The notes: generated by a model from the sequence alone, not told the origin. A DNA stretch of 64,000 nucleotides from Symbiodinium sp. CCMP2592 (GCA_905221615.1 CAJNDT010003779.1:868001-932000), one strand, 5' to 3'; numbered from the stretch's first letter, positions 43,747-53,253 are shown. Made by a program: numbers and translations.

Positions 43747-43842
43747 AGTGTCTATCACAACAGAATGGCTGCAACCTTTGATTCCTTATCTTGACTTTTT
43801 TATTGGTCTTCTTCTTGAGGGTTCGTGGCATTCTATGAGCCG
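43741..43842 (+). CDS. candidate hydrophobic exon
   Basis: Open frame VSITTEWLQPLIPYLDFFIG then LLLEGSWHSMSRSWL ending at TGA. The hydrophobic centre could be a membrane segment upstream of the SLC6-like exon. No clean acceptor was seen. Confidence 0.25.
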
Positions 43843-43935
43843 GTCGTGGCTGTGAGTTGCAGTAGAAGCCCGAAAGTTGGAAACCAGCACTATTTGGCCT
43901 TAACCCGGTTTCCGACTTTATGGGGTTTACTGTAG

Positions 43936-44083
43936 GTTCTCCTTACCTGACTCTCCTGAGGGTTGGTGTTCCATTGTTTTTTCTTGAAGTTGTTATTGGG
44001 TTCTGGCTCCGTGCAATGGACGGATCTCCAAGCAACGAGGTTGTTTTCCTGCCTTCTGAGAAGAGTAAAGAATGGAGTTCAAA
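43936..44083 (+). CDS. membrane-transporter exon, SLC6-like TM2
   Basis: ACTGTAG acceptor (phase 1), 49 codons, then an AA|GTGAGT consensus donor. The peptide YLTLLRVGVPLFFLEVVIGF is one hydrophobic helix. It resembles transmembrane helix 2 of sodium:neurotransmitter symporters (SLC6/SNF), where GIPLFFLE is a hallmark. It is followed by WLRAMDGSPSNEVVFLPSEK, a hydrophilic loop. The flanking TM1 exon with the usual NVWRFPY motif was not found, and the usual GQ after the helix is absent. The family call is therefore tentative. Confidence 0.4.
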
Positions 44084-44397
44084 GTGAGTTATTCAGGTGC
44101 AGCCTTCGCAACAACGGCATCCAGACTAGCTGATGGGGGCATTGTGTCAAAGATGATGCGATGAGAGGGATCTACTTCAGAAAATTCTCGTCCACGCAGC
44201 GCTTCATTTTTAGTTTACTGTACTCCTTTTTGAGAGTAAGCAACACAAAACAGGTTGTTGCGGGGCAAGTTCTAAACCATGATTCTTACACCCAACCGAC
44301 AAGACTAGCCCGTTCATGTTTGCTGAATCATCATACTACAATATACTCCCGCTTACACTGAGCGCTTACAAGAACCCGTGTACAGATATCAAAGGAT

Positions 44398-44530
44398 CAG
44401 GGACCCAAAAAGCTCATAAGCATAAACATTTTGTGGGGATATGCCTACCTTATTGGGCTTCATTATTAGGGGGGCTTTTATGTGATATCCCTATCCTCAT
44501 GTTTGCTTATGTGCTTTTTTTGGGCCCCAA
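44398..44530. mobile_element. MITE-L copy
   Basis: GGGACCCAAAAAGCTCATAA pairs with TTATGTGCTTTTTTTGGGCC. Confidence 0.8.
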
Positions 44531-44572
44531 AGGAGCCCTTAAAGAGATGTTTAGGGTGTAGGGGCCCTGCAG

Positions 44573-44681
44573 TTATCCCGCAAGGCGATGCAGAGCTGGC
44601 AGGAGCAAAGCTACTGGGACTTGGCGGTGCCACTCTCGCGCAATCTTGGAGGGTTTTTACCGTTTGGTGCTATATCCTCAA
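44573..44681 (+). CDS. candidate exon cut by MITE-G
   Basis: A CCTGCAG acceptor precedes LSRKAMQSWQEQSYWDLAVP then LSRNLGGFLPFGAISS. The frame reaches the exact left end of MITE-G (CAAGGGTCC), which could supply the donor as AAGG|GTCC. The family was not recognised. Confidence 0.45.
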
Positions 44682-44957
44682 GGGTCCAACGGTTGCTCGG
44701 TTTTTGGGATAGTGATTATGTAGGTTAGGATTTTGGAGAGTATATGATTATTTGGTACTTCGGTTGATGATATATATCCTGCATTACCCATAACAGGGAA
44801 TATACCATAGTTCCCATAGTTTAGGGTCCTTAAGGTAATGCAGGGTTTATATCATCAACAGAAGTACCCAATAGTCATATACTCTCCAAACTCCTAACCT
44901 ACAGAACCACAATCCTAGATCCGAGTACCTGATTCTTGGGTCCTTTGGACCCTTGGG
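44680..44957. mobile_element. MITE-G inverted pair around MITE-E
   Basis: The left half of G (CAAGGGTCCAA to ATTTGGTACT), then E 44762-44861, then the inverse complement of the same G half (AGTACCCAATAGTCATATAC to TTTGGACCCTTGGG). The whole 278 bp is one large palindrome. Confidence 0.8.
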
Positions 44958-44981
44958 GTATAGTACGAGTCAGCAGGCGCT

Positions 44982-45221
44982 TGATCCCGGACCCCCTTTG
45001 GATCCAAAAAGTAGATCCCTTAATGGGGGTTTCCTTTAAGGGTTTTCTTTGAGGGTCCCTTTAAGGGATCTATAGGGTTTTAGGGTTTAGGGTTTAGGGC
45101 TTAGGGGAGGGATCCAAAAAGTAGATCCCTTATATAATGGAGGTTCCTATAAAGTACCTTTAGGAGTATAGGGCCCAAATTAGGGGATCTGCTTTCTAGA
45201 TCCTCCGGGGGTCTGGGATGG
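44982..45221. mobile_element. inverted-repeat element AA, expanded
   Basis: CCCGGACCCCCTTTGGATCC pairs with GGATCT...AGATCCTCCGGGGGTCTGGG. The compact copy is at 48200-48286. Confidence 0.65.
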
Positions 45222-45302
45222 TGATATTGGAGGAGTGTATGCGGTGTTTTCTTGATGTTAGGGGTTCTTTGTGTTTTGGCTAAACCGGCATTTTCGCTTA
45301 CT

Positions 45303-45412
45303 ATAGGGGTCTTACTAATTACCTATACTGTTTGGGGGGTTCCTTTTTTATTGATTAGAGTATAATGGTCCCCAAAACATTATTCTAACTATCAAGGCAC
45401 CTAAATCATAAA
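45303..45412. mobile_element. MITE-I copy
   Basis: TAGGGGTCTTACTAATTACC to ACTATCAAGGCACCTA. Confidence 0.75.
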
Positions 45413-45508
45413 ATCCTACTATAGAGCCGTAAAAGCAGAGATCCAAGGAGGCTCCCTTTTAAGGAACCCTTTCAAGGAAGCCTATTCTCATTATGAAGGC
45501 CCCTGCAG

Positions 45509-45556
45509 TGGGGCGTTCAAGAGGCTGTTGCTCCAGAATATGTCTGTCCGGGGAGG
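45509..45556 (+). CDS. candidate small exon
   Basis: CCTGCAG acceptor, 16 codons WGVQEAVAPEYVCPGR, GTACTA donor, 13 bases before MITE-A. Short but well bordered. Confidence 0.35.
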
Positions 45557-45569
45557 GTACTAAACGGTT

Positions 45570-45687
45570 TACTTAAAGGATCAAGGGACTTAGTAACTGG
45601 GGCCATAAACAAGGTAACTATACGTATAACCCCAATTAAGGTACATACTTATAACCTTACTTACTAAGTCCCATGGTCCTCTAAGTA
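45570..45687. mobile_element. MITE-A copy, altered centre
   Basis: TACTTAAAGGATCAAGGGAC to GTCCCATGGTCCTCTAAGTA. Confidence 0.8.
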
Positions 45688-45831
45688 GGGTTTAGGGGTT
45701 AGGGTTCTGAAGCTACGCAAATCCCATAAAAGGAGCGGCGCCGTTTAGGGCTTAGGGACCCTGTGCTCTCGGTTTTTCCTTCAAGGGGATCTTTAAAAGG
45801 GATCTATAAGGACCTAGAGGCTCCAAATATA

Positions 45832-46025
45832 GTACCATTATGGAGTTATGTCCCCAAATCCACGATATGGATGGTCTTTTGGGACCTAAATCCATAATGG
45901 TACCATCGTCTCTAGGATGCCCAGAAGTACCCTGATTCCCTTTTTTGTAGTCCTAGGTTCCTTATAAAGTTACCCAGCACCAAAAAGGGAGCCCTTATTC
46001 TTCCTAGGTTACCGGGCGTCCCAAG
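45832..46025. mobile_element. MITE-D2 fragment and MITE-B copy
   Basis: ACCATTATGGAGTTATGTCC pairs with GACCTAAATCCATAATGGT (45835-45905). It is followed by B at 45912-46025 with a decayed right end. Confidence 0.7.
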
Positions 46026-46058
46026 CCCTGGAACCCCAACGCTGCTTTCCCTAATCTA

Positions 46059-46168
46059 ATGTAGGAACCCGATTAAGAAAGACAGGGTCTTTATTAGGGT
46101 TCCTTATGTGAATCCTACTACTATTTTGAGGTTGTAGGCCCAGGGTTTCTTAATCAGGTTCCTACATT
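46059..46168. mobile_element. MITE-J copy
   Basis: TAATGTAGGAACCCGATTAA pairs with TTAATCAGGTTCCTACATTA. Confidence 0.8.
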
Positions 46169-46246
46169 AAACCGTCCAAGCACTCTCAAGTCTTTAATCC
46201 CAACTCACATCCCCGAGACGTTCATACTAGTTAAGCCCTCGCTCTA

Positions 46247-46375
46247 ATGAGGTCTGCCTCCGGATCCATTACGCTACTGATTGTCTTGTTGCGCCCTATG
46301 ATTCTACGGCAAAGCCTGCAACGAGTTACAGCAAATCAGCATTTTGAGCGCTATGATCCTGGGTTTAGGCTCTAG
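46247..46375 (+). CDS. candidate exon or small ORF
   Basis: ATG-started 42-codon frame MRSASGSITLLIVLLRPMIL then RQSLQRVTANQHFERYDPGF, stop TAG. The first half is hydrophobic enough for a membrane segment and the tail is basic. An alternative acceptor AATGAG lies at its start. Confidence 0.35.
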   Translation: MRSASGSITLLIVLLRPMILRQSLQRVTANQHFERYDPGFRL

Positions 46376-46660
46376 AGCTTGCAGGCTTTCGGGCTTTCCG
46401 TCTTTAGGGCTTTGGGCTTCGCGTTTAGGAACTCCTCAACCCTCCTACTACAGGAGATGTTAAAGTACAGTGTATAAACCCTGATTAATTAATGACCCGC
46501 CAATTATCTTTGAGTGCATGCTGTTTTCGGTAAAGGCTTTTGTATATGATGTATTGGATCTTCGATTATAACCCTGATTATGGAAGAGGGGTTTGCCAAT
46601 CAGGGCTGTGCATTGAACAAACTTCTAGACTCGGAGCCCGAAAAGGAACCAAGTTGCCAG

Positions 46661-46715
46661 GGGTCTGCTTGAAGATCTTCGCCGGCACCCGCACAGCGCG
46701 GCTGACCCCGCGAAG
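46661..46715 (+). CDS. candidate exon
   Basis: TTGCCAG acceptor, frame VCLKIFAGTRTARLTPR, CGAAG|GTGGGT donor. The open frame extends in both directions (46540-46884), so the borders are provisional. Confidence 0.3.
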
Positions 46716-46822
46716 GTGGGTTTTATCGAAGCTTCAACAGTCACCACTATTTCAATTTCGGGTTGCCTATTCGAGTGAAAGCATGTTCTATCCCAAAAAC
46801 CCAATTCCAGTAGTTAACCCCA

Positions 46823-47036
46823 AGGCCAAGGGTCCAAAGGACCCAATAATCAGGTACTCGGTTTTTGGGATAGTAATTATGTAGGTTAGGATTTTGGAGA
46901 GTATATGATTATTTGGTACTTCGGTTGATGATATAAATCCTGCATTACCCATAAAAAGGAATATACCATCTTTCCCATATGTTTAGGGTCCTTAAGGTAA
47001 TGCAGGGTTTATATCATCAGCAGTTTGGACCCTGGG
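46823..47036. mobile_element. MITE-G with nested MITE-E
   Basis: G left part 46823-46920 and right end TTGGACCCTGGG flank E at 46922-47023. The junction GGTACT|TCGGTTGATG is identical to those at 13010 and 44761. Confidence 0.8.
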
Positions 47037-47199
47037 CTTCTTTTAGCGACCAAATAAACTTCAGGTTCAGGGGATTTGGGGGTTGTGGTTTAGTTTTTCA
47101 GGATTCGGACCTAAGGGTTCTTAAAGGCATCTATAGGGATCCTTAAGAGGATCTATGGGGATCCTTAAAAGGGATCTATGTGGTTTAGGGTGTAGGGTC

Positions 47200-47324
47200 T
47201 ACTTGGAGAGGCAGTGGACTTAGTGGGTCGTTTATATGTAGGGTTAGAATTGGGGTAACTCCATTTAGGGTACTTATAACTCTACTGATAGCCTACTTCC
47301 TAAGTCCCCCTGCCCCTTCAAGTA
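47200..47324. mobile_element. MITE-A2 copy
   Basis: TACTTGGAGAGGCAGTGGAC to GTCCCCCTGCCCCTTCAAGTA-type end. Confidence 0.8.
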
Positions 47325-47448
47325 AATCCCTAAATCCCTAAACCCTAAACCCTAAATCCCTAAACGCCTAAGCCCCAAAACGCTGAAGCCCTAAACCCCA
47401 AAGTCGTTGAGGCTTCCTGGTTTCAGGTTTTGGGTTCAAGTGTTTCTA

Positions 47449-47553
47449 CTGTTGATGATGTAAATCCTGCATTACCTTAAGGACCCTAAACTTTTGGAAT
47501 TATGATATATTCCTTATTATGGGTAATGCAGGCTTTTTTATCATCAACCGTAG
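47449..47553. mobile_element. MITE-E copy
   Basis: TA, CTGTTGATGATGTAAATCC to TTTTTATCATCAACCG, TA. Confidence 0.85.
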
Positions 47554-47637
47554 GACCGAGGCGATCACATTGAGTTGTGAGAAAAAGGGGCCTCGGTGTA
47601 GACTTGAAATGGTCGGACCTTACCATGAGGACCCCCT

Positions 47638-47690
47638 TAGGGTTTAGGGTTTAGGGCTTAGGGTTTAGGGTTTAGGGTTTGAGTAATGTA
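47638..47690 (+). repeat. telomere-type array
   Basis: Six TTTAGGG or CTTAGGG units. Confidence 0.85.
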
Positions 47691-47797
47691 CCCTTGATTT
47701 CAAGAATCTCCGCCCACGCCTAAACTTAACATGTTGAAGCCTAGCCCTTTCTTGGGATAGCATCTTCAAAAGTGTATGTCCGGGGCTAGTGTTTCAG

Positions 47798-47879
47798 ACA
47801 GAATCGATTGAGTGAGGATTTGCCGTTTGGGGCAGTGCACGTAGTGTTTCTGAGGTCCTTTATTCCAACCTTTGTTTGA
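47798..47879 (+). CDS. candidate terminal exon
   Basis: GTGTTTCAG acceptor, 26 codons QNRLSEDLPFGAVHVVFLRS then FIPTFV, stop TGA 47877-47879. The pyrimidine-rich acceptor and the open frame agree. Unknown family. Confidence 0.35.
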
Positions 47880-47899
47880 AGCCCCGTGCAGCCATACCA

Positions 47900-48115
47900 A
47901 CGACCCTCAATCCTAAACCCGTAAACCCGAACCCCTAGACCCCTAAACGTCTAAACCTCCAAACCCTCAACCCCGAAGCCCTGAAACCCTCAACCCCTAA
48001 GCTCTCAAACCCTAAACCCTCAACCCCTAACCCCTAAAAACCCTCACCACCCAAAACCTCTAAACCCTAAACCCCTATAGATCTCTGAAAGGAACCGTTA
48101 AAGTATCCCGTAAAG
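47900..48115 (-). repeat. CCCTAAA-type array
   Basis: AAACCCTCAACCCCTAA variants over 200 bases, more C-rich than the canonical unit. Confidence 0.8.
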
Positions 48116-48199
48116 GAACCTTCTAAACCCTGAGAACTAAGTCCGGTCCCTAAACCGTTAGGGAGATCCTTTAACGGTAGTATGGAACTCTAGAGGTAC

Positions 48200-48286
48200 C
48201 CTTACCCAGACCCCCGGGAGGATCTAGAAAGTAGGAACCCGCACTAAGGAATCTACGTTGTGGATCCTCCCGGGGGTCTGGGTAGG
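48200..48286. mobile_element. inverted-repeat element AA, compact copy
   Basis: CCCAGACCCCCGGGAGGATC pairs with GATCCTCCCGGGGGTCTGGG, perfect over 20 bases. Confidence 0.8.
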
Positions 48287-48403
48287 GAGCCTGTGTAGAA
48301 AAGCTACCCAGAGAACCCAGTACCCTTCATTCAGGAATATACCTTAAATCATAATATGAAGCCCCCTATAATTTAAGGTATATATTCCTTCATTAAGTCC
48401 AAG

Positions 48404-48530
48404 GGTAAAGGAGGGACCCTTAATAAGGACCCCTAGGTATATACCCTCAATATAGCCATTATATACCCATTATATAGCCCATTCTAGGGTAGGGGTCCCC
48501 ATTGAGGGTCCCTCCTTTTCCCCTTTGATT
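48404..48530. mobile_element. MITE-F copy beside MITE-H fragment
   Basis: AAAGGAGGGACCCTTAATAA pairs with TTGAGGGTCCCTCCTTTT. It is preceded at 48318-48400 by a truncated H element. Confidence 0.8.
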
Positions 48531-48541
48531 AAGAAGTATTC

Positions 48542-48628
48542 GGCTCTTTGGGTACGTCCGGACCCTGTCCAGGTCCAGATAGCGGCCGCGAGAGCTTCTC
48601 AGGTACCGAGCCTCCTCGCAGGGTTTAG
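48542..48628 (+). CDS. candidate exon, low-complexity protein
   Basis: Open frame GSLGTSGPCPGPDSGRESFS then GTEPPRR to TAG. Two internal AG|GT pairs could shorten it. Rich in Gly/Pro/Ser, probably disordered. Confidence 0.3.
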   Translation, partial: GSLGTSGPCPGPDSGRESFSGTEPPRRV

Positions 48629-48951
48629 CGGTTTAGTGCTGCCTGGGTAGTCTAAGGGTTCCTTTAGGGGATCTATAGGGGTTTTTAGGTTTAGGGTTTG
48701 GGGGTTTAGAGTTTAGAGTTAGTTTAGGGTTTTGTTTTCTCTTTAGGGGTCTAGAGTTTGGAGTCCAGGGTTCAGGGGCAGCTGAGTAGATCGAGGATAG
48801 GGTTTTGAGATCTTTCTGAAGGTACCTGGTTCAGGGTTCAGGGGTTCAGTTTGTTGATCAAATGTTTTTCGGTGAGGATGTGTGTGTGTGTGTGTGTTGT
48901 GTTTTCTTTTGGGTGATGGGGTCGTTGATTCTGTGCAACTCACTTCAACTT

Positions 48952-49068
48952 AGTGGTTGAGGTTCGCCTCTTTGTTTGCTGTGGACCTAGTTTAAACGGT
49001 GGGCCTCTCGCGGTGTCAAGGCGACTTAACATGGTGCGAAGGGGTCTCGCAGGCATCCCGCTGTGCAT
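48952..49068 (+). CDS. candidate exon before a GTAT repeat
   Basis: A CAACTTAG acceptor leads to VEVRLFVCCGPSLNGGPLAV then SRRLNMVRRGLAGIP. The frame then runs into the (GTAT)n repeat, so the donor is uncertain. Confidence 0.3.
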
Positions 49069-49091
49069 GTATGTATGTATGTATGTATGTA

Positions 49092-49128
<37 letters not shown>

Positions 49129-49192
49129 ATGTATGTATGTATGTGTGTGTGTAGGTATGTATGTATGTATGTATGTATGTATGTGTGTATAT
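49066..49192 (+). repeat. (GTAT)n/(GT)n microsatellite
   Basis: GTATGTAT blocks alternate with GTGTGTGT. A shorter (GT)n is at 48879-48897. Confidence 0.95.
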
Positions 49193-49311
49193 GCAATAAG
49201 CAGAGAGTGTAGAGCGTCCTATATCCCAGCACTTGGCCCCAACACCCACTTCAAATGATTAAGGCCCCTATTTTTGAATCTCGCAAACCCCTCACAACTC
49301 AAAAAGTGAGA

Positions 49312-49435
49312 TACTCAAAGGCTCATGGGACTGAGTAAGTAAGGTTATATGTAGGTTATAATTAGGATAACCCCACTTAGGGGACTTGTTCCCTCCACTA
49401 CCACCTGCTTACTGAGTCCCATGATCCTTTAGGTA
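49312..49435. mobile_element. MITE-A copy
   Basis: Full length with diverged ends TACTCAAAGG and CCTTTAGGTA. Confidence 0.8.
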
Positions 49436-49520
49436 GTATACTCCAGGGATCATGGGACTGCATGACTGGGGCTAAGAAAGCAAGATAACTTAAACCCTGT
49501 TAGCAAATAATCCTGCGCAG

Positions 49521-49598
49521 GAGAAGTGGGGTACGGCCCTGGCTATCCTGGAGGAGGGCGCGGGGATTTCAGACTTCGGAAAGGCGTCTCGGAATTGA
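49521..49598 (+). CDS. candidate exon with possible TPR-like helix
   Basis: CTGCGCAG acceptor, frame EKWGTALAILEEGAGISDFG then KASRN and TGA. The W-G-x-A-L-A pattern resembles one helix of a tetratricopeptide repeat, but a single helix is weak evidence. Confidence 0.4.
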   Translation, partial: EKWGTALAILEEGAGISDFGKASRN

Positions 49599-49631
49599 AG
49601 GATGTAGGGGGGTGCAGTGTATATAACCCAG

Positions 49632-49746
49632 CGGACCCAGCGGGTCCATGTACACTTCCATTCTGGAATTAGGTCCCGAAAACCACAGTAGGGATGGTCT
49701 TTCGGCACCTAGTTCCATGTTGGTAGTGTATATATGGACCCTTTGG
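49632..49746. mobile_element. MITE-D2 copy
   Basis: GGGTCCATGTACACTTCC pairs with GGTAGTGTATATATGGACCC. Confidence 0.8.
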
Positions 49747-49830
49747 GTAGCCCCTATAAGCCCTACGCCTGAGCCCTAAACCCCACACCGGTGCACTCAA
49801 ATGCCACGGGATCATCCTCCCCGCCTGCAG

Positions 49831-49875
49831 GGCGGCAAGGAGTCGGTGCGGTGGTACAGGCAAGCGCTGAACTAA
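49831..49875 (+). CDS. candidate terminal exon
   Basis: CGCCTGCAG acceptor, GGKESVRWYRQALN, stop TAA. WYRQAL is a common end of a TPR helix, so it may belong with 49521-49598. A phase-0 junction between them is not obvious. Confidence 0.4.
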   Translation, partial: GGKESVRWYRQALN

Positions 49876-49982
49876 CTACTACTAGTAGCACTATTTATTA
49901 TTCCTACTAACATTAAAATTACTGCTACTATACTTATTGCTACTAATTACTATCATTATCATTATTATTGTTGCAGGACAGC

Positions 49983-50150
49983 ATGATGCTGTCACCTGCA
50001 TCCCGCGCGTGCCCGTACATGGACGATAGTGACACCTCCTTCACTAGCCGCGTCAGCCAACCCGGACTTGGCGGTGGCGGTTGGGTCAGGTGGTCTTTTG
50101 GCCGTTTCTGGTGTCCTCGGGGAGTTCGCAGATTGTTGGTCCGACTGTGA
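49983..50150 (+). CDS. possible first exon of a gene
   Basis: A long pyrimidine/AT-rich tract ending TTGTTGCAG is followed after six bases by ATG ATG. The frame MMLSPASRACPYMDDSDTSF then TSRVSQPGLGGGGW can end at a GTCAGG donor near 50084 or run to TGA. The layout (acceptor, short leader, ATG) would suit trans-splicing of a leader, but that is inference. Confidence 0.4.
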   Translation: MMLSPASRACPYMDDSDTSFTSRVSQPGLGGGGWVRWSFGRFWCPRGVRRLLVRL

Positions 50151-50509
50151 AGTTCTCGGAAATGGAAAGCTGTTCAGAAGATCGCTAGTTCCTGTGAAGG
50201 CAGCATAGTAACGCAGGTCTTTTCAATCGCGTTGTCTTTGATGTGCAAATACTTCATCCAGGATCAGTGTGGTCAGCATCCAGGCGAGCTCACCGGCAAA
50301 AGCAAAAGGGGTGACATATTTCGTCCGTTTTATTCGCATTGGATCCATATATGTCATGGTGCTTCTGGATCGTCCATATGGCATCTTGCATAAACCTACC
50401 ATAAGGCCAGGCTAGGTTTCAACGCTCAGGCGGGTCCAGAGCTTCCGGCTTACAGTTGATGTCAGAGCTCAGACATAGTATAAGACACCCCAAAACGCAG
50501 TCATTACAG

Positions 50510-50625
50510 CCCATGTATTTCTGCGGGAATCCCTGCCCCTCTTGCATACCAAGCAAAGGGAGACATTGCACCCCCGCTCTTTGGCAATGCCCATAAGCCC
50601 ACAACTGCTGTCCGCAAGCGTTCAA
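50510..50625 (+). CDS. candidate exon
   Basis: ATTACAG acceptor, frame HVFLRESLPLLHTKQRETLH then PRSLAMPISPQLLSASVQ, donor GTGTTT just before a MITE-G fragment (50628-50720). The opposite strand is also open here (a Cys-rich frame at 50419-50652), so the strand is not certain. Confidence 0.35.
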
Positions 50626-51224
50626 GTGTTTAATACTCATATACTGTTTCAAGTACTAACCTACCTAACTGCTATCCTAATTAAAGCCGAGTACCAGATT
50701 TCTGGTCCTATGGACCCGTGGGTAGGGAAGCTTGAATAACCAGTACTATGTTCGAGTATTGCATAGTATATTCCGAAATCTTGTTCTAGCTCAGAAAGCC
50801 CCTATATTCAGCCTTTTTTTCGTCAAAGAAGCCATGTTTACACAGTAAACCCCAGAACCTTACCCTGATCATGAAGGTCCCTCTGTTAAGCCCGTACATG
50901 GGAGTTTCCGAGAATAGGGGACCCCAGATATAGATAGGGTTTCGGGTTTAGGATTTAGGGTGAGCCCAGCAGAAATTCACCTTCGCATGCATGCAGAAAC
51001 CTCAACTCGGGCCTCGGCGCAAGCCTTCGCCCCCGAAACCCTAACCAATAGGCCACAAAAGCTCGGAGAACAAACAGGGTCCCCCAATGGCCCTTTAATG
51101 GAGCGCTTATGGCCATTAGTAGTGAGTATTTTCTTTTTTTGTGTTTGTTTCTGTGTGTGTGTGTGTAGTTGGGGTCCCTAAACCTTCTACCCTTTATTAC
51201 CACGCCCCTCGCAAGAAGCAGCAT

Positions 51225-51330
51225 AGCTGGAGAATCATGGGACTTGGTACGTAGGGCTATTAGTCCGGTTGCTATGCATATAAATACTTGTAACCCAAAT
51301 TAAGGTACTTGTAACCTTACTGCCCTTACT
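51225..51330. mobile_element. MITE-A, decayed copy
   Basis: GGAGAATCATGGGACTTGG then AATTAAGGTACTTGTAACC, right end lost. Confidence 0.5.
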
Positions 51331-51482
51331 TCTTGCCGGTAACTAGACCCTAAACCTTTTAGATGCCTTCTAGAACCCTTCCTGGGTTTCATTATAAGGG
51401 GTTTGTATGGGATACCCCTATCCCAGTTTTGGCTTCTTCCCAAGGTTCCAGAGTACCTATATAGTAGAAAGTAGGGTTTTTC

Positions 51483-51580
51483 TTATTGGCTGTAAACTCA
51501 ACTTTTGGGTTCTTATACGGTAGTCGATTCTGAAAGTTTCAACTTTTTATTCCCCTGTGTTTTGGGCCAGTGAGTTTTAT
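51483..51580. mobile_element. family R copy
   Basis: TATTGGCTGTAAACTCAACT to TGTTTTGGGCCAGTGAGTT. Confidence 0.65.
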
Positions 51581-51791
51581 ATATTAGGAATAACTATTAG
51601 GTGTTGGGGAAGTATCCTCCATAACAGTACCTAGGACCCTTTCGATATGTGCTTTTTGGGGGCCCTGCGACTAGGACTTTCGGCACCTCCGGCTCGAAAC
51701 TACACCAGCCCTGGCCTGAGACAGTTGGCTTTTGGGGTTTTAGGGCTTTCAGGGTTCAGGGTTTAGGGTTTAGGGTTTGGGGTTTTAGGGT

Positions 51792-51901
51792 CCAGAGACT
51801 CCAATATCCTTTAATGAAGGAGTATACCTTAAATTATAGTAGGATCCTTAATATGATTTCAGGTATATTCCGTACTTAAGGGATATTGGAGTCTCTGGGG
51901 G
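51792..51901. mobile_element. MITE-H copy
   Basis: CCAGAGACTCCAATATCC pairs with GGATATTGGAGTCTCTGG. Confidence 0.85.
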
Positions 51902-51934
51902 CTTTCAGGGTTCAACATTATGGTTGAATATAGG

Positions 51935-52035
51935 GGCTTCAATAATGACCTGTACTATTTGTTTTTTGGGGGGGTCCTGAATCTACGTATAGTCATACAA
52001 TGGGCCCCAAAACCGTATTCTAACTATTAATGCCC
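51935..52035. mobile_element. MITE-I copy
   Basis: TAGGGGCTTCAATAATGACC to ACTATTAATGCCCCTA. Confidence 0.75.
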
Positions 52036-52303
52036 CTACATTAGCTTCGGGGTCTAGGCTTGGGGGGTTCAGGTTTCGGGATATAGGGTTTAGGGATTAG
52101 GGAGGTTGTGCCGAGGTGCCTCGGGCCAAAACCGAAGTCTGGGATTGTGTGTTTAGGCTTTTCCTGGTTTATCGCAGTTTGCGCTGTATTTCAGAGGCTA
52201 GGTCACCTGTCGGGGTTTAGGTTTCGTACATACCCTCAACTTTGAATGAAGGTGCTTTGTTCTGTTTTGCCATATTCTTCCCCTCAACAAACTATTTCTT
52301 CAG

Positions 52304-52408
52304 CACAATTTTCGGTGGTTTCTAGCCGACCTTGAACAAGGGCCTTGGGCTCTCTTGTTGCCGAGACTTTGGTTTGGCTTCGACAACAACGGCCCCAGTG
52401 CTTCAAGG
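52304..52408 (+). CDS. candidate exon, unknown protein
   Basis: CTATTTCTTCAG acceptor with a good pyrimidine tract, exactly 35 codons HNFRWFLADLEQGPWALLLP then RLWFGFDNNGPSASR, phase-0 GTATTG donor. Rich in Trp and Phe. One of the better bordered single exons. A shifted frame across its right end (QCFKGIDGALSHSNPELEAY) is also open. Confidence 0.5.
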
Positions 52409-52650
52409 GTATTGATGGCGCGCTGAGCCACTCAAACCCAGAACTTGAAGCCTATAAATCCACAGGCTCTGAGCCCTATAAAGGCCTGAAGAATCAGCAA
52501 TGATATCCCCTTATGGGTAGAGTTCATGTAGCTTCCCTGAATCCGACTTCTGTTAATGAGTGCCTCTGTGCTTAAACCCAATCCCGAAGCCGAGCCAAGG
52601 AGCGCGAGGAAGTCTTGATGGAGACTGCTGCGATTGTTCTGCCCCCAGAT

Positions 52651-52759
52651 TCCCAGAGACTCCAATATCCCTTAATTGGGAAATATTCCTTCAATCATAT
52701 TAGGGAGAACTATAATTTAAGGTATATTCCTTAATCAAGGGGTATTGGAGTCTCTGGGT
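52651..52759. mobile_element. MITE-H copy
   Basis: CCCAGAGACTCCAATATCCC pairs with GGGGTATTGGAGTCTCTGGG. Confidence 0.85.
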
Positions 52760-52983
52760 TTGGCTTTGGTGAAGGGTTTGGGGCAGTTTTCACGCAAAAC
52801 GGCACCACGTGGGGGTTTCCATAAGGTTTCTACAGTAAGGGTGCCAAACTACTATAATAGGTTTAGGGTTCCGGACAGGCTTAAACAGGTGCTTGAATAA
52901 ATATGTACGCCAGAACCCTATAAGTCCCAGATACTACGACACCAATGAGGGGTTTAGCACTAGGATTGTGGATTTGGGTTGAG

Positions 52984-53081
52984 AAAGATCAACAAGTGAG
53001 AGAATCACCTCCGGCAGCGCCCCTTCGCCACGCAAGCTGCTCGAGCAGTTGGAGATATTCGGCGCCATCCCCAAAATCTAA
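52984..53081 (+). CDS. candidate terminal exon
   Basis: Open frame SERITSGSAPSPRKLLEQLE then IFGAIPKI and TAA. Typical of a Ser/Pro linker followed by a helix. The acceptor may be TTGAG at 52983 or AACAAG at 52996. Confidence 0.4.
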
Positions 53082-53133
53082 ACCTAGACCCCTGAGCCCT
53101 AAAACACTAAACCTATAAACCCTAAACTGAAAG

Positions 53134-53253
53134 GGATTCTGGACTTCGAGAAGGCTGGCATGCGACAGAGGCCAAGAACAAGAAACCCGTCTTCCTCAGC
53201 GACGCCTCGCAGAGCGCAAGAAGCAGATTTCTTTGGTGTTAGCAGTAATGGAG
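53134..53253 (+). CDS. candidate exon
   Basis: CTGAAAG acceptor, frame ILDFEKAGMRQRPRTRNPSS then SATPRRAQEADFFGVSSNG, ending G|GTAATT. Basic and Ser-rich, with a clean phase-1 donor. Confidence 0.45.

Noticed and set aside
49016-49258. Tyr/Thr/His- and Cys/Val/Tyr-rich frames
   Set aside because: They are products of the (GTAT)n repeat. Only the segment before 49068 is kept as a candidate exon.
50419-50652. Cys-rich minus-strand frame of 77 codons
   Set aside because: The + strand of the same region has a good acceptor and donor. Both cannot be confirmed here, so the + reading was kept at low confidence.
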